Assembly (NCBI GenBank): GCA_017962965.1
Contig: JAGCUI010000016.1
Coordinates: 1-33,024 of the forward strand
From: Treponema sp.
GTDB taxonomy: Bacteria; Spirochaetota; Spirochaetia; Treponematales; Treponemataceae
Direction of reading: 5' to 3'
Length of the DNA: 33,024 nucleotides
Under the pieces are notes generated by a model. It did no database searches. It had not been told where the DNA came from and saw nothing but the letters and a program-made list of their open reading frames with translations. Position numbers and translations under genes: made by a program. Positions 15,295-22,277 of the stretch are shown here, piece by piece (positions within the stretch are counted from its first letter, which is position 1; every line of letters begins with the position of its first letter).

Positions 15295-16074
15295 ATGAAC
15301 TGGATAATTGCAAAAGGACTTTTAATACCATTTTTAGGAACTTCTCTTGGAGCCGCTCTTGTTTTCTTTATGAAAAAGGAGCTGAGTATAAGGCTTCAGA
15401 ATATGCTTTCGGGATTTGCAGCCGGTGTAATGGTTGCCGCTTCCGTGTGGAGCCTTTTAATTCCTTCTATGGAAATGGTGAGCAACAGGGGTAAATTGGC
15501 TTTTGTTCCTGCTGCAGTTGGTTTTTGTGCCGGAATGATTTTTCTTTTGATTTTAGACAAAGCGATTCCCCACATGCACCTTGATGAAAGTGAAGAAGGT
15601 CCAAAAAGTAAACTCCAGAAAACAACAATGATGGTTCTTGCCGTTACACTTCATAATATTCCAGAAGGAATGGCAGTAGGAATTTTATATGCAGGCTGGG
15701 TAAACGGTTCTGCGCAGATTACACAGGCCGGAGCTTTAACTCTAGCCATTGGTATTGCAATCCAGAACTTTCCTGAGGGAGCCATCATTTCAATGCCGCT
15801 TCATTCAAAAGGTCTTTCCAAAGCAAAATCCTGTCTGTACGGAATTCTTTCTGGGATAGTGGAACCTCTTGCAGGCTTTATTACAATCCTTCTTGCAAGT
15901 CAGGTTTCTTCAATTCTTCCATATTTCTTAAGCTTTGCAGCCGGTGCCATGATTTTCGTAGTTGTAGAAGAACTTGTTCCCGAAATGTCGGAAGGGGAGC
16001 ACTCAAACCTTGGAACAATCATGTTTATGATGGGCTTTGTCTTAATGATGATTCTTGATGTAGCCTTGGGATAA
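15295..16074 (+). CDS. ZIP family metal transporter, GufA/ZupT-like
   Basis: A 259-residue membrane protein with about eight hydrophobic segments, of the ZIP family that moves zinc and related divalent metals into the cytoplasm. The metal-site helices are clear: LHNIPEGMAVGILYAG (HNxPEG) and IQNFPEGAIISMPL (the N-F-P-E-G half). The short acidic/His cytoplasmic loop HMHLDESEEGPKSK precedes them. The end (EELVPEMSEGEHSN) is typical of the GufA branch. It has no ribosome site; the promoter at 15260-15288 ends 6 nt upstream of the ATG. The metal is not determinable from sequence. Confidence 0.9.
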   Translation: MNWIIAKGLLIPFLGTSLGAALVFFMKKELSIRLQNMLSGFAAGVMVAASVWSLLIPSMEMVSNRGKLAFVPAAVGFCAGMIFLLILDKAIPHMHLDESEEGPKSKLQKTTMMVLAVTLHNIPEGMAVGILYAGWVNGSAQITQAGALTLAIGIAIQNFPEGAIISMPLHSKGLSKAKSCLYGILSGIVEPLAGFITILLASQVSSILPYFLSFAAGAMIFVVVEELVPEMSEGEHSNLGTIMFMMGFVLMMILDVALG

Positions 16075-16110
16075 TCAATCAAACAAAAAAAACAAAAATT
16101 TATAAAAATT

Positions 16111-16144
16111 TATATTGACAATAATATATTTGATAAAATATAAT
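16111..16144 (+). promoter_or_regulatory. Glutathione peroxidase promoter with AT-rich inverted repeats
   Basis: TTGACA (16115-16120) and TATAAT (16139-16144), both consensus, 18 nt apart. TATATT-N6-AATATA (16111-16128) overlaps the -35 box and ATATTT-GATA-AAATAT (16126-16141) reaches the -10 box. These are possible sites for OhrR, encoded just downstream, whose known operators are AT-rich palindromes; the DNA is so AT-rich that chance symmetry is possible. Confidence 0.55.
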
Positions 16145-16176
16145 TTGATAAAACCTAAGAAACAGGAGGATTAGAT

Positions 16177-16719
16177 ATGGGATTTTATGATTATAGTGTT
16201 GAAACACCAAAAGGTGAGAAAGTTTCTATGAAGAGCTTTGAAGGAAAGGTTGTTCTTGTAGTAAATACTGCTACAGGCTGCGGCTTTACTCCTCATTATA
16301 AAGACATCGAAGAAATGTATGAAAAATATCACGACAAGGGATTTGAGGTTGTTGATGTTCCTTGTAATCAGTTTGCGGGGCAGACACCCGGTACAGATGA
16401 AGAAATCCATACTTTCTGTACGCTCAAATATAATACAAAATTTCCGCAGATGAAAAAATCGGATGTAAACGGAGAAAACGAGCTTCCTTTGTTCCGCTTC
16501 CTTAAAGATCAGAAGGGTTTCGAAAGCTTTGGAAAAGGACCGGCTGCTTTAGCAATGGGAGCACTTCTTAAAGGAATCGATAAGAACTACAAAAATAATC
16601 CTGAAATCAAATGGAATTTTACAAAGTTCGTAATCGACAGAAAGGGAGACGTTGTGGCAAGATTTGAACCGACTGCAAAAATGGCCGACGTTGTTTCTTG
16701 TGTTGAAAGTCTTTTGTAG
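16177..16719 (+). CDS. Glutathione peroxidase family, thioredoxin-type
   Basis: A 180-residue cytoplasmic peroxidase reducing hydrogen peroxide or organic hydroperoxides. The peroxidatic Cys is C35 in NTATGCGFTPHY, with the conserved CNQF (63-66) and W146-N147-F148 completing the site. C81 in TFCTLKYNTKFP is at the position of the resolving Cys of the thioredoxin-dependent (two-Cys) enzymes, so reduction by thioredoxin is more likely than by glutathione (inference). AGGAGG lies upstream of the ATG, after a consensus promoter. The OhrR regulator gene begins 33 nt downstream. Confidence 0.92.
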   Translation: MGFYDYSVETPKGEKVSMKSFEGKVVLVVNTATGCGFTPHYKDIEEMYEKYHDKGFEVVDVPCNQFAGQTPGTDEEIHTFCTLKYNTKFPQMKKSDVNGENELPLFRFLKDQKGFESFGKGPAALAMGALLKGIDKNYKNNPEIKWNFTKFVIDRKGDVVARFEPTAKMADVVSCVESLL

Positions 16720-16752
16720 CTTTTATATTATAGTGGATAAGGTGGTGTACAA

Positions 16753-17193
16753 ATGAGTCAGCAATACGAACAACTTTTATTACAGAATCAGCTTTGTTTT
16801 CCTCTTTATGCCTGTGCCCGTAAAATTGTTGCAGAGTATACACCTTATCTAAAGCCTCTTGGCCTTACTTACACACAGTACATTGTTTTTATGGTTCTAT
16901 GGGAAAAAGAAACAGTAACAGCCGGCGAGCTTGGAAAAATCCTTCACCTTGATGCCGGAACTTTAACCCCTCTTCTTAAACATCTTGAAAAGGACGGCTA
17001 CGTAACAAGACAGCGTTCAAAAGAAGATGAAAGAATCACAAATATCAGCATTACAAAAAAAGGAAACGCCTTAAAGGAAAAATGTAAAAATATTCCTCTA
17101 AAGCTTACTGCCAGTAATCAATCCTGCGGCTCAAGCCTCACTCAGGCCGAAGCAAAAAAACTTTATGAGCTTTTATATAAAATCCTTGGATAA
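16753..17193 (+). CDS. ohrR: OhrR, MarR-family organic peroxide sensor
   Basis: A 146-residue MarR-type repressor closely resembling OhrR. QNQLCFPLYACARK puts the sensing Cys at residue 15, the same number as in Bacillus subtilis OhrR, with Y19, Y30 and Y40 nearby to set its reactivity. The winged helix reads LDAGTLTPLLKHLEKDGYVT and RQRSKEDER, typical of the family. Other Cys residues are at 21, 111 and 125; C125 lies near where two-Cys OhrR proteins carry the resolving Cys. It follows the glutathione peroxidase gene, probably in the same transcript, implying that organic peroxide induces both. Confidence 0.88.
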   Translation: MSQQYEQLLLQNQLCFPLYACARKIVAEYTPYLKPLGLTYTQYIVFMVLWEKETVTAGELGKILHLDAGTLTPLLKHLEKDGYVTRQRSKEDERITNISITKKGNALKEKCKNIPLKLTASNQSCGSSLTQAEAKKLYELLYKILG

Positions 17194-17209
17194 AAGCCCT
17201 GGTAAAAAT

Positions 17210-17764
17210 CTATTCAACATTAAATCTTTCAAGCTCTAAAAACGGTGAACAGATATAAACGCCGATGTTGGAAACCTTTGCTTCAAGCGGAACTTTGATT
17301 TTATTTGCAATATCAAGCGCCTTAAGAAATTGAGTCTGATTCAACCTTGTTGCAAGCGTTGTGTGCGGAAACCAGATGTCCGGAAGATAGTAGCCGTTTT
17401 CTCCTTCACTAAATTCCGGCAGCATGATTTTGTGAAGAGCGTCATTTATTTTAATAAGGTAATCATCTTTTTCCGGCTTAAGGAAAAGAACCTTTTGATT
17501 AAAATCCCCCGGAGCCGTAAAATTAATAGTCCCCGCCTTTTGAGTTTTCGAAAAATCCTGAACTATTTTAAGAAGCTTTTGTTCATCCGTTTTTTCAGCA
17601 TGAAAAGCCCCGATAGTAATATGCGGCGGAACCTTGTTATCAAGCATAAAAGTGTTTCCGGTAAGATTTGCAATTTCTTTTGTAGCGGTGGCAATAATGT
17701 CGTTCACGTCTTGTGTAAAATGAAGAGAAACTGCGTATGTAATAAGTGTTGGGTCGTAGCTCAT
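17210..17764 (-). CDS. 2'-5' RNA ligase-like 2H phosphoesterase
   Basis: A 184-residue 2H phosphoesterase. The two catalytic HxT motifs are H48-x-T50 (PPHITIGAF) and H134-x-T136 (WFPHTTLAT), at normal spacing for the LigT-like family, which acts on 2'-5' or 2',3'-cyclic phosphate bonds in RNA. The physiological substrate of such bacterial proteins is mostly unknown. GAGG precedes the ATG and a TATAAT lies at 17785-17780. It is convergent with ohrR and divergent from the acetyltransferase gene. Confidence 0.85.
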   Translation of the reverse strand: MSYDPTLITYAVSLHFTQDVNDIIATATKEIANLTGNTFMLDNKVPPHITIGAFHAEKTDEQKLLKIVQDFSKTQKAGTINFTAPGDFNQKVLFLKPEKDDYLIKINDALHKIMLPEFSEGENGYYLPDIWFPHTTLATRLNQTQFLKALDIANKIKVPLEAKVSNIGVYICSPFLELERFNVE

Positions 17765-17857
17765 ATTTTCCTCACTTGTATTATAGTATAAAGAAAGATA
17801 TAGTTTTAAGAAAGGAGCACGAGTTTGAATGGCGCTGTAGTGTCGGGAGAATGATTT

Positions 17858-18307
17858 ATGGAAATTCGTGAATTAAATGAAGGTGATTTAGAGTCGCTTA
17901 TAAAATTGTATGAACAGCTTGATGGGAAAAACAGTGGATTTGCCTTGGATGATGCCCGTGACATCTGGAAAAAAGAAATTGAAGGAAATGCGGGTATAAA
18001 ATATTTTGGTGCAGTTGAAAACGGCAAAGTTGTGTCTACCTGCTTTTGCGCAATCATTCCGAATTTAACAAGACTTGGCGGTGCAATCTGTTTTGTAGAA
18101 AATGTTGTTACAGACAAGGATTTTAGAAAACAGGGCCTTGGCAAAAAAGTGATGAATAAGGCGATTGAATTTGCCCGCGAGAAAAACTGCTACAAAGTGA
18201 TTTTGGAAAGCGGCGCCTGGCGAACAGAAGCACACGAGTTTTACCGAAACCTAGGCTTTGATGACACAGCAAAAAAATCATTCTTAATGAAGCTCAAGGA
18301 ATATTAA
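17858..18307 (+). CDS. GNAT family N-acetyltransferase
   Basis: A 149-residue acetyl-CoA-dependent transferase of the small GNAT type. Motif A is present as VENVVTDKDFRKQGLGKKVM with the R/Q-x-x-G-x-G/A pyrophosphate loop, followed by the AIEFAREKNCYKVILES strand-helix and the HEFYRNLGF end motif. The substrate cannot be inferred. A weak GGGAGA lies about 9 nt before the ATG. Its stop codon overlaps the stop codon of the convergent HAD gene within TTAA at 18304-18307. Confidence 0.87.
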   Translation: MEIRELNEGDLESLIKLYEQLDGKNSGFALDDARDIWKKEIEGNAGIKYFGAVENGKVVSTCFCAIIPNLTRLGGAICFVENVVTDKDFRKQGLGKKVMNKAIEFAREKNCYKVILESGAWRTEAHEFYRNLGFDDTAKKSFLMKLKEY

Positions 18308-19029
18308 ATTGAATTATAAATTAACTCGGCTGCTTCGAGGGCTGAATGGACTGTAAAATTTTGGCCTAGGGCGGGGGTGGGGGCATTTTTTCGGAACATT
18401 AGGACCGAGGTGCATCCAAAGTTTTTTGCGGCCTGGATGTCGCGCTGGTTATCTCCTATCATTATCATCTGGGCGGGAGTTGAATTAAAAAATGCGGCAA
18501 TATCTGCAAGTCCTTTGGGATTCGGTTTTCTCCAGCCGCAGGTAACGGACGAAACATATAAATCAAAATAGGGAAGCAGAGGTTCTACGTAAGCTTTGTG
18601 AAGTGAGTCGGGCATGGCGCTTGCGACATCTGTCATAATGGCGGTTTGGAGATTTGCTGCACGGATTTTTTTAAGGGCAGGAATTGAATCTTCATAAATC
18701 ACAGGCTCAAACTTGAGTGATTCAAAAAAGGTATAAATGATTGTTTCAAGTGAAATAGAAGCTGCATCGTAATTCCAGGCGGCCACTGCATCAGTAAAGA
18801 TTTTTTGTGCGGGGATTTCTTTTTCCCTCATTTTAATCCGGGGATTATAATTTCTTAAGATTTGGACAGAAGTTTGGATTTGTTGGTCGGAAAGGTTTAG
18901 TCCAAGTTTTTGATTTACATATTCAAAAGCCGGCTGATAATATCCGTCCCAGCTTAAATGCATCCCCTTATATTCCATAAGAGTTTCGCCTAAATCAAAA
19001 ACAACAACTTTATATTTCATTTCTGCCAT
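18304..19029 (-). CDS. HAD superfamily hydrolase
   Basis: A 241-residue HAD hydrolase. Motif I is VVVFDLGETL with nucleophile D12; the usual second Asp is Gly, as in many DLGxT members. Motif II is IMTDVAS, motif III Lys is in GWRKPNPKG, and motif IV is MIGDNQRDIQAA. It is likely a small-molecule phosphatase of unknown substrate. The frame opens at 19047, but that ATG lies upstream of a consensus TATAAT (19041-19036); the ATG at 19029 starts exactly 6 nt after this box, giving a leaderless mRNA. A third ATG at 19020 is possible. The only GAGG is about 12 nt away and next to the -10 box. Confidence 0.85.
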   Translation of the reverse strand: MAEMKYKVVVFDLGETLMEYKGMHLSWDGYYQPAFEYVNQKLGLNLSDQQIQTSVQILRNYNPRIKMREKEIPAQKIFTDAVAAWNYDAASISLETIIYTFFESLKFEPVIYEDSIPALKKIRAANLQTAIMTDVASAMPDSLHKAYVEPLLPYFDLYVSSVTCGWRKPNPKGLADIAAFFNSTPAQMIMIGDNQRDIQAAKNFGCTSVLMFRKNAPTPALGQNFTVHSALEAAELIYNSI

Positions 19030-19035
19030 GCCAGA

Positions 19036-19041
19036 ATTATA
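19036..19041 (-). promoter_or_regulatory. TATAAT box of the HAD gene, leaderless geometry
   Basis: Consensus -10 box on the minus strand ending 6 nt before the chosen ATG at 19029. The -35 region (TGTAAG) is poor. Confidence 0.45.
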
Positions 19042-19166
19042 CCTCATTAGATTCTTTTCTTACAGTTTTTTTTTCTTGCAAAATCTTATTTGAGCAGATA
19101 GAATTTTTAGAAATGCTGTTATATTATGCTGATTTAATTTTGTAAATCTATAAGCAGGATATTAGT

Positions 19167-19265
19167 TTGGAAGAAGATTATTTCAGGCGAGAAAAAGTTT
19201 TTATGGGAAAAATCGTCGGGTTTATTGAGAATAATAAGGTGAAGATGAGACTAAATAATTTATAA
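19167..19265 (+). CDS. Possible 32-residue peptide (TTG start)
   Basis: A short frame from TTG, with an AGGA 8-9 nt upstream, encodes a charged peptide containing REKVFMGKIVGFIENNKVKM. No family is recognised. It could be a real small protein, the worn end of an older gene, or chance. The rest of 19048-19407 holds only AT-rich DNA and the hairpin element. Confidence 0.2.
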   Translation: MEEDYFRREKVFMGKIVGFIENNKVKMRLNNL

Positions 19266-19285
19266 CGGACAAGCGATATGAAGGG

Positions 19286-19371
19286 CGCACGAAGTGCGTT
19301 CCGCAGTGGAGCGGAGGAATGGAGCCGAAAGGCGGAACCTGGAATAGCGCGGTTTTTGCCGTAGGCAAAAA
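19286..19371. repeat. Hairpin-rich palindromic repeat element
   Basis: Four hairpins in 86 nt: CGCAC-GAA-GTGCG (19286-19298), CCGC-AGTGGA-GCGG (19301-19314), GCC-GAAA-GGC (19324-19333) and TTTTTGCC-GTA-GGCAAAAA (19353-19371). GTTCCGC (19298-19304) also pairs with GCGGAAC (19332-19338). The element is GC-richer than its surroundings and unlike coding DNA. It looks like an interspersed repeat or structured RNA; copy number elsewhere is unknown from this window. Confidence 0.6.
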
Positions 19372-19390
19372 TGGCCCAAGACAATATAAT
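19362..19390 (+). promoter_or_regulatory. Possible promoter emerging from the hairpin element
   Basis: TAGGCA (19362-19367), 17-nt spacer, TATAAT (19385-19390), upstream of the DinB-DUF3795 gene. The -35 box lies in the last hairpin of the repeat, so the element may have supplied part of the promoter. Confidence 0.35.
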
Positions 19391-19407
19391 TCAAAAAGGA
19401 ATAAAGA

Positions 19408-20469
19408 ATGGATAAAGAGTGGTCAGAAAAGAATAAAAAAATGCAGGAGCTCATTTCAAAAGAGGGGAGTTTTTCCAAAGGTATAAAGCTACTTCTGGAA
19501 TTGCGTGCCGAGCTTTTTGAGCAGATAACTTCTATTGTGAAAACTTTTCCCGCAGTGGCTTTTTACCAGATGCCTTTTGGGGTGGGAGAAGGTTCACATC
19601 GCACAACTCTAGCCTGGTCGCTCTGGCATATTTTTAGAATTGAAGATATTGTTGCTCATGAGTTGATTCTGAAGGATAAACAGATTCTTTTGCAGGGCAC
19701 ATGGCTTAAAAAAACTGCCAGTCCGATTATCACAACTGCCAACGAGCTTGATGGCGACGCAATGATTGAATTTTCAAAAAAGCTGAATATTAAAGGCGTT
19801 TATGAATACTGCAAGGCCGTGATGGAGTCTACAAATAAAATGCTTGGGCAGCTGCAGTTTTCGGATTTGAAAAAGACTTTTTTTGCAGAAGACAAGGAAA
19901 GAATTATTGTCAGTAAATCTGTTAGCCCAGAAGAAAGTGCTGTCTGGCTGATTGACTTTTGGTGCGGTAAGAATGTCAAAGGTTTAATTCAAATGCCATT
20001 TTCCCGCCATTGGATTATGCACGTGGAAGCAATGTTGCGAATTAAGAACAAGCTGTGCCAGCAGGCCAAAAAAGGCGTAGACCAGATTGCCTACTGCGGA
20101 CTTTCATGTGGACACTGCTTTTTGACTTCCTGGTGCGGTTCGTGCAGGACAATTTACAATACTTGTTCTTACGCACTTTCTTCACCTGATGGAGTTTGTC
20201 CTAATGCCGCCTGCTGTAAACAAAAAGGCCTGGACGGCTGTTACGAATGTAATGAACTTTATAGCTGCAAGAAAGGTTTTTATGCGTTGGGAAAAGAAAC
20301 AAATGCTATAAGAGTCATGGCACTGTTTATTCAAAAGCACGGCAAAAAAGAATTACTGAGTGTGCTCGATACACTTCATTCAAAAAAGAAGTTTGAAAAA
20401 ATCCAGGAAGTTTTGGGCGATGACATTGAAGAAGGTTTGAAGATTCTGGAAAAGTTGAGAGGAAAATAA
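19408..20469 (+). CDS. DinB-like domain fused to Cys-rich DUF3795 domain
   Basis: A 353-residue protein of two parts. Residues about 1-215 are a four-helix DinB-like domain with metal-ligand candidates in LAWSLWHIFRIEDIVAHE and PFSRHWIMHVEA; relatives are metal-dependent thiol transferases or uncharacterised. Residues about 225-300 form a Cys-rich DUF3795-type module: IAYCGLSCGHCFLTSWCGSC, then Cys pairs in CPNAACC and GCYECNELYSC, likely binding zinc or a cluster. The join of the two is typical of some gut bacteria but functionally undefined. AAGGA precedes the ATG. The gene follows the hairpin repeat and is convergent with the flavin-reductase operon. Confidence 0.75.
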   Translation: MDKEWSEKNKKMQELISKEGSFSKGIKLLLELRAELFEQITSIVKTFPAVAFYQMPFGVGEGSHRTTLAWSLWHIFRIEDIVAHELILKDKQILLQGTWLKKTASPIITTANELDGDAMIEFSKKLNIKGVYEYCKAVMESTNKMLGQLQFSDLKKTFFAEDKERIIVSKSVSPEESAVWLIDFWCGKNVKGLIQMPFSRHWIMHVEAMLRIKNKLCQQAKKGVDQIAYCGLSCGHCFLTSWCGSCRTIYNTCSYALSSPDGVCPNAACCKQKGLDGCYECNELYSCKKGFYALGKETNAIRVMALFIQKHGKKELLSVLDTLHSKKKFEKIQEVLGDDIEEGLKILEKLRGK

Positions 20470-20477
20470 TTCCTTTC

Positions 20478-21137
20478 TTAGTATTCTCCTATATCAATCT
20501 TTTTTGTAAGTACAGCTGCCCAATCATGTCCTGTTTTTTCGGTGAGTTCTGGATTCTGCTGATGATGAATATTGAAGAGAATTCCATTTTCTCCTGTACG
20601 GTCAGAAAGATGCTCGTCATCAATATGAGCACCAATAATTTCAAGACAGATCAGCACATGGTCGTCACCCGGTGCAATTTCCTTTTCCCAAACATATTTG
20701 CTTTCAAGATTCATAAAACATTCTTCAACAAGCGGGGCATTTACCCAGCTGGCCTTGCCTGCAGTGAGCCCAGAGGCAGCAATTTCATCAACCTCAAACT
20801 GATTATTTTTAATGGTAGCCATGCATTTTGTAAAAATCTCTGCCGACATAAAATTGATTACAGCATCGCCAGTTTCTTTAAGTGATTTATAAAAATGTCC
20901 GTTCTTGTTCACGCTTGCCAAAATTGCATAATAGCCGTTGCCCTTATTTGCACAGGTAAAAGTCGCCCACGATTGCATGCAGGCATTAGGCAAACCGTTT
21001 GATTTATACGTTGTAACCAACATCAGCGGAGACGGAACTGTCATAACAAATTCCTTCCAATTGAAACCGAAATTGTGAGAGTAGTCTGCGTAAGTACCTT
21101 CTAAGTTTTCAGGCATTTCTTTGTAGTGATGTTTCAT
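20478..21137 (-). CDS. Flavin reductase-like (flavoredoxin) protein
   Basis: A 219-residue FMN-binding split-barrel protein of the flavin reductase-like family: PSPLMLVTTYKSNGLPNACM is the characteristic FMN-binding entry, then ASVNKNGHFYKSLKETGDAV and a C-terminal ESKYVWEKEIAPGDDHVLIC strand pair. Relatives pass electrons to flavin or act as flavoredoxins. The frame opens at 21191 inside the XRE gene, but AAGGAG lies 6 nt before the ATG at 21137, giving MKHHYKEMPENLEG. It is 10 nt downstream of the XRE gene and likely co-transcribed, so the XRE protein may control its expression. Confidence 0.83.
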   Translation of the reverse strand: MKHHYKEMPENLEGTYADYSHNFGFNWKEFVMTVPSPLMLVTTYKSNGLPNACMQSWATFTCANKGNGYYAILASVNKNGHFYKSLKETGDAVINFMSAEIFTKCMATIKNNQFEVDEIAASGLTAGKASWVNAPLVEECFMNLESKYVWEKEIAPGDDHVLICLEIIGAHIDDEHLSDRTGENGILFNIHHQQNPELTEKTGHDWAAVLTKKIDIGEY

Positions 21138-21147
21138 GGTAGGCTCC

Positions 21148-21543
21148 TTAAAAAGAAAAGTTAAAATATTTTCCAAGTGCAATCTGCACATTTTTTGATG
21201 TATTTATTTTAATATAATCAAGAGTTTCTGGATTGAATCCATATGGCGGGCAAGACTCACTTATTGATAATACAACTTCGTTAGATTCTTTCAATACAAT
21301 TAACTCGTCAATTGAAACTTTATAGATTTTTGAGAGTATTACCAGGTTATCAAGACGTGGAAGATATTTATTATTAGAATCTTCCCAAGTATAGATTGAT
21401 TGAGGATTCTGCATTTCCAAAAGCTGTTGAAGATTAGCAACGGAAATTCCATGGCTTTCGCGAAGTTTCTTGAGATTTTTTGAAGTTGCTGGTACATCAA
21501 TTACGGGAAATGAGAAATCAGCCTCTTTTTGTGAATCACTCAT
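21148..21543 (-). CDS. XRE-family helix-turn-helix protein
   Basis: A 131-residue DNA-binding protein. The HTH spans about residues 23-80 (LKKLRESHGISVANLQQLL, then the recognition helix around NPQSIYTWED, ending IYKVSIDELIV). The C-terminal 40 residues are not recognisable. A 9-bp-arm inverted repeat at 21542-21563 overlaps its own start codon and promoter region, so autorepression is likely. The flavin-reductase-like gene follows in the same operon. A toxin-antitoxin role is not supported because no toxin-like neighbour is seen. Confidence 0.8.
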   Translation of the reverse strand: MSDSQKEADFSFPVIDVPATSKNLKKLRESHGISVANLQQLLEMQNPQSIYTWEDSNNKYLPRLDNLVILSKIYKVSIDELIVLKESNEVVLSISESCPPYGFNPETLDYIKINTSKNVQIALGKYFNFSF

Positions 21544-21563
21544 AGTATTAAAGATAATACTAT
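21542..21563. promoter_or_regulatory. Inverted repeat at the XRE start, operator candidate
   Basis: ATAGTATTA-AAGA-TAATACTAT, perfect 9-bp arms, begins within the XRE start codon and runs into its leader. Upstream TGATATAGT (minus strand, about 15 nt before the ATG) could be the extended -10 box. Likely an autoregulatory site. Confidence 0.5.
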
Positions 21564-21581
21564 ATCAGGGTAGAGTAAATA

Positions 21582-22172
21582 TCATTTTTCTTCCCGAATT
21601 GTTTTAAAACCGATTTTCTTTTCAGAGTTTGGTTCTTCTAAAAGATTATTCAAAACATGAATAATCTGATTTATCTTTTTATCCTGTTCAGAAAACTTTT
21701 TATCACAATGGTCGATATGTAGTAAAAGAAGACGTCGGATTTCAGCAAGCTCAGCTTTGTCGTCTGTTTTAAGAACATGTTCACTAACATAATGTCTGAG
21801 TTGGACAAACGCATTCATGATTTTGATGCTTACCTGAATTGCTGTTTCACTGTGAAGTACAGCAGAGAGCATGGCTACACCTTGCTCTGTGAAGACGTAT
21901 GGAAGGTATTGTCTTCCTCCACGTGTTTCTACAATAACTTCATCAGTTTTTGAGGTCGCAAATTGCGACCTCAAAAAAGTATATTCTTCTTTCGTCAATT
22001 GAAACCGAAATTCTTCTGGAAATCGCTCAATATTTCTTTTTACCGCTTCAGTAATACGTTTCGTTTCAACACCATACAAATTCGCAAGGTCACGATCAAT
22101 CATAACCTGTTTACCGCGAATTACAAAAATTTTGCTCTCTATGAGAACAGGAGTTATAATTTCTTTATCCAT
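21582..22172 (-). CDS. ORF6N domain protein
   Basis: A 196-residue protein with an N-terminal ORF6N (phage-type, KilA-N-related) DNA-binding domain: IFVIRGKQVMIDRDLANLYG, RITEAVKRNIERFPEEFRFQ, then the GGRQYLPYVFTEQGVAMLS signature. The C-terminal half is a helical, charged tail (KKFSEQDKKINQIIHVLNNL). Such genes are widely carried on phages and mobile DNA and are common in Bacteroides and spirochaetes; function is unclear. The FLRSQFATSK segment is encoded by a 31-bp perfect palindrome. There is no ribosome site; TGCTAAAAT ends 8 nt before the ATG. A GTG at 22190 is upstream, inside the likely promoter. Confidence 0.85.
   Translation of the reverse strand: MDKEIITPVLIESKIFVIRGKQVMIDRDLANLYGVETKRITEAVKRNIERFPEEFRFQLTKEEYTFLRSQFATSKTDEVIVETRGGRQYLPYVFTEQGVAMLSAVLHSETAIQVSIKIMNAFVQLRHYVSEHVLKTDDKAELAEIRRLLLLHIDHCDKKFSEQDKKINQIIHVLNNLLEEPNSEKKIGFKTIREEK
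21947..21977. repeat. 31-bp perfect palindrome in the ORF6N gene
   Basis: 15-nt arms (TTTTTGAGGTCGCAA and its complement) around one central A. Being nearly self-complementary it can form a cruciform or a strong RNA hairpin, and its T-run makes it terminator-like on either strand. It encodes the conserved LRSQ..TS stretch of the protein. Confidence 0.75.
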
Positions 22173-22180
22173 AATGTGAA

Positions 22181-22189
22181 ATTTTAGCA
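22181..22189 (-). promoter_or_regulatory. Extended -10 TGCTAAAAT of the ORF6N gene
   Basis: Ends 8 nt before the ATG at 22172, so the predicted leader is 0-2 nt. No clear -35 box. Confidence 0.35.
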
Positions 22190-22262
22190 CTTACCAGATG
22201 ATAAAACATTAAGTTAGAAACTTAATTACTAAGTGGATTTTTTATGATACCCTGAAATTTCA

Positions 22263-22271
22263 TGCTATAAT
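22263..22271 (+). promoter_or_regulatory. Extended -10 TGCTATAAT of the TPR gene, leaderless geometry
   Basis: A consensus extended -10 box ending exactly 6 nt before the ATG at 22278. No Shine-Dalgarno sequence and no good -35 box. Confidence 0.55.
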
Positions 22272-22277
22272 TATATT

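Noticed and set aside
19029..19045. GAGG upstream of the HAD gene as its ribosome site
   Set aside because: It is about 12 nt from the ATG and directly abuts the TATAAT box, so it would not be on the transcript.
19178..19478. Minus-strand frames across the hairpin element
   Set aside because: They translate the palindromic repeat and its AT-rich flank; no ribosome site and no protein-like character.
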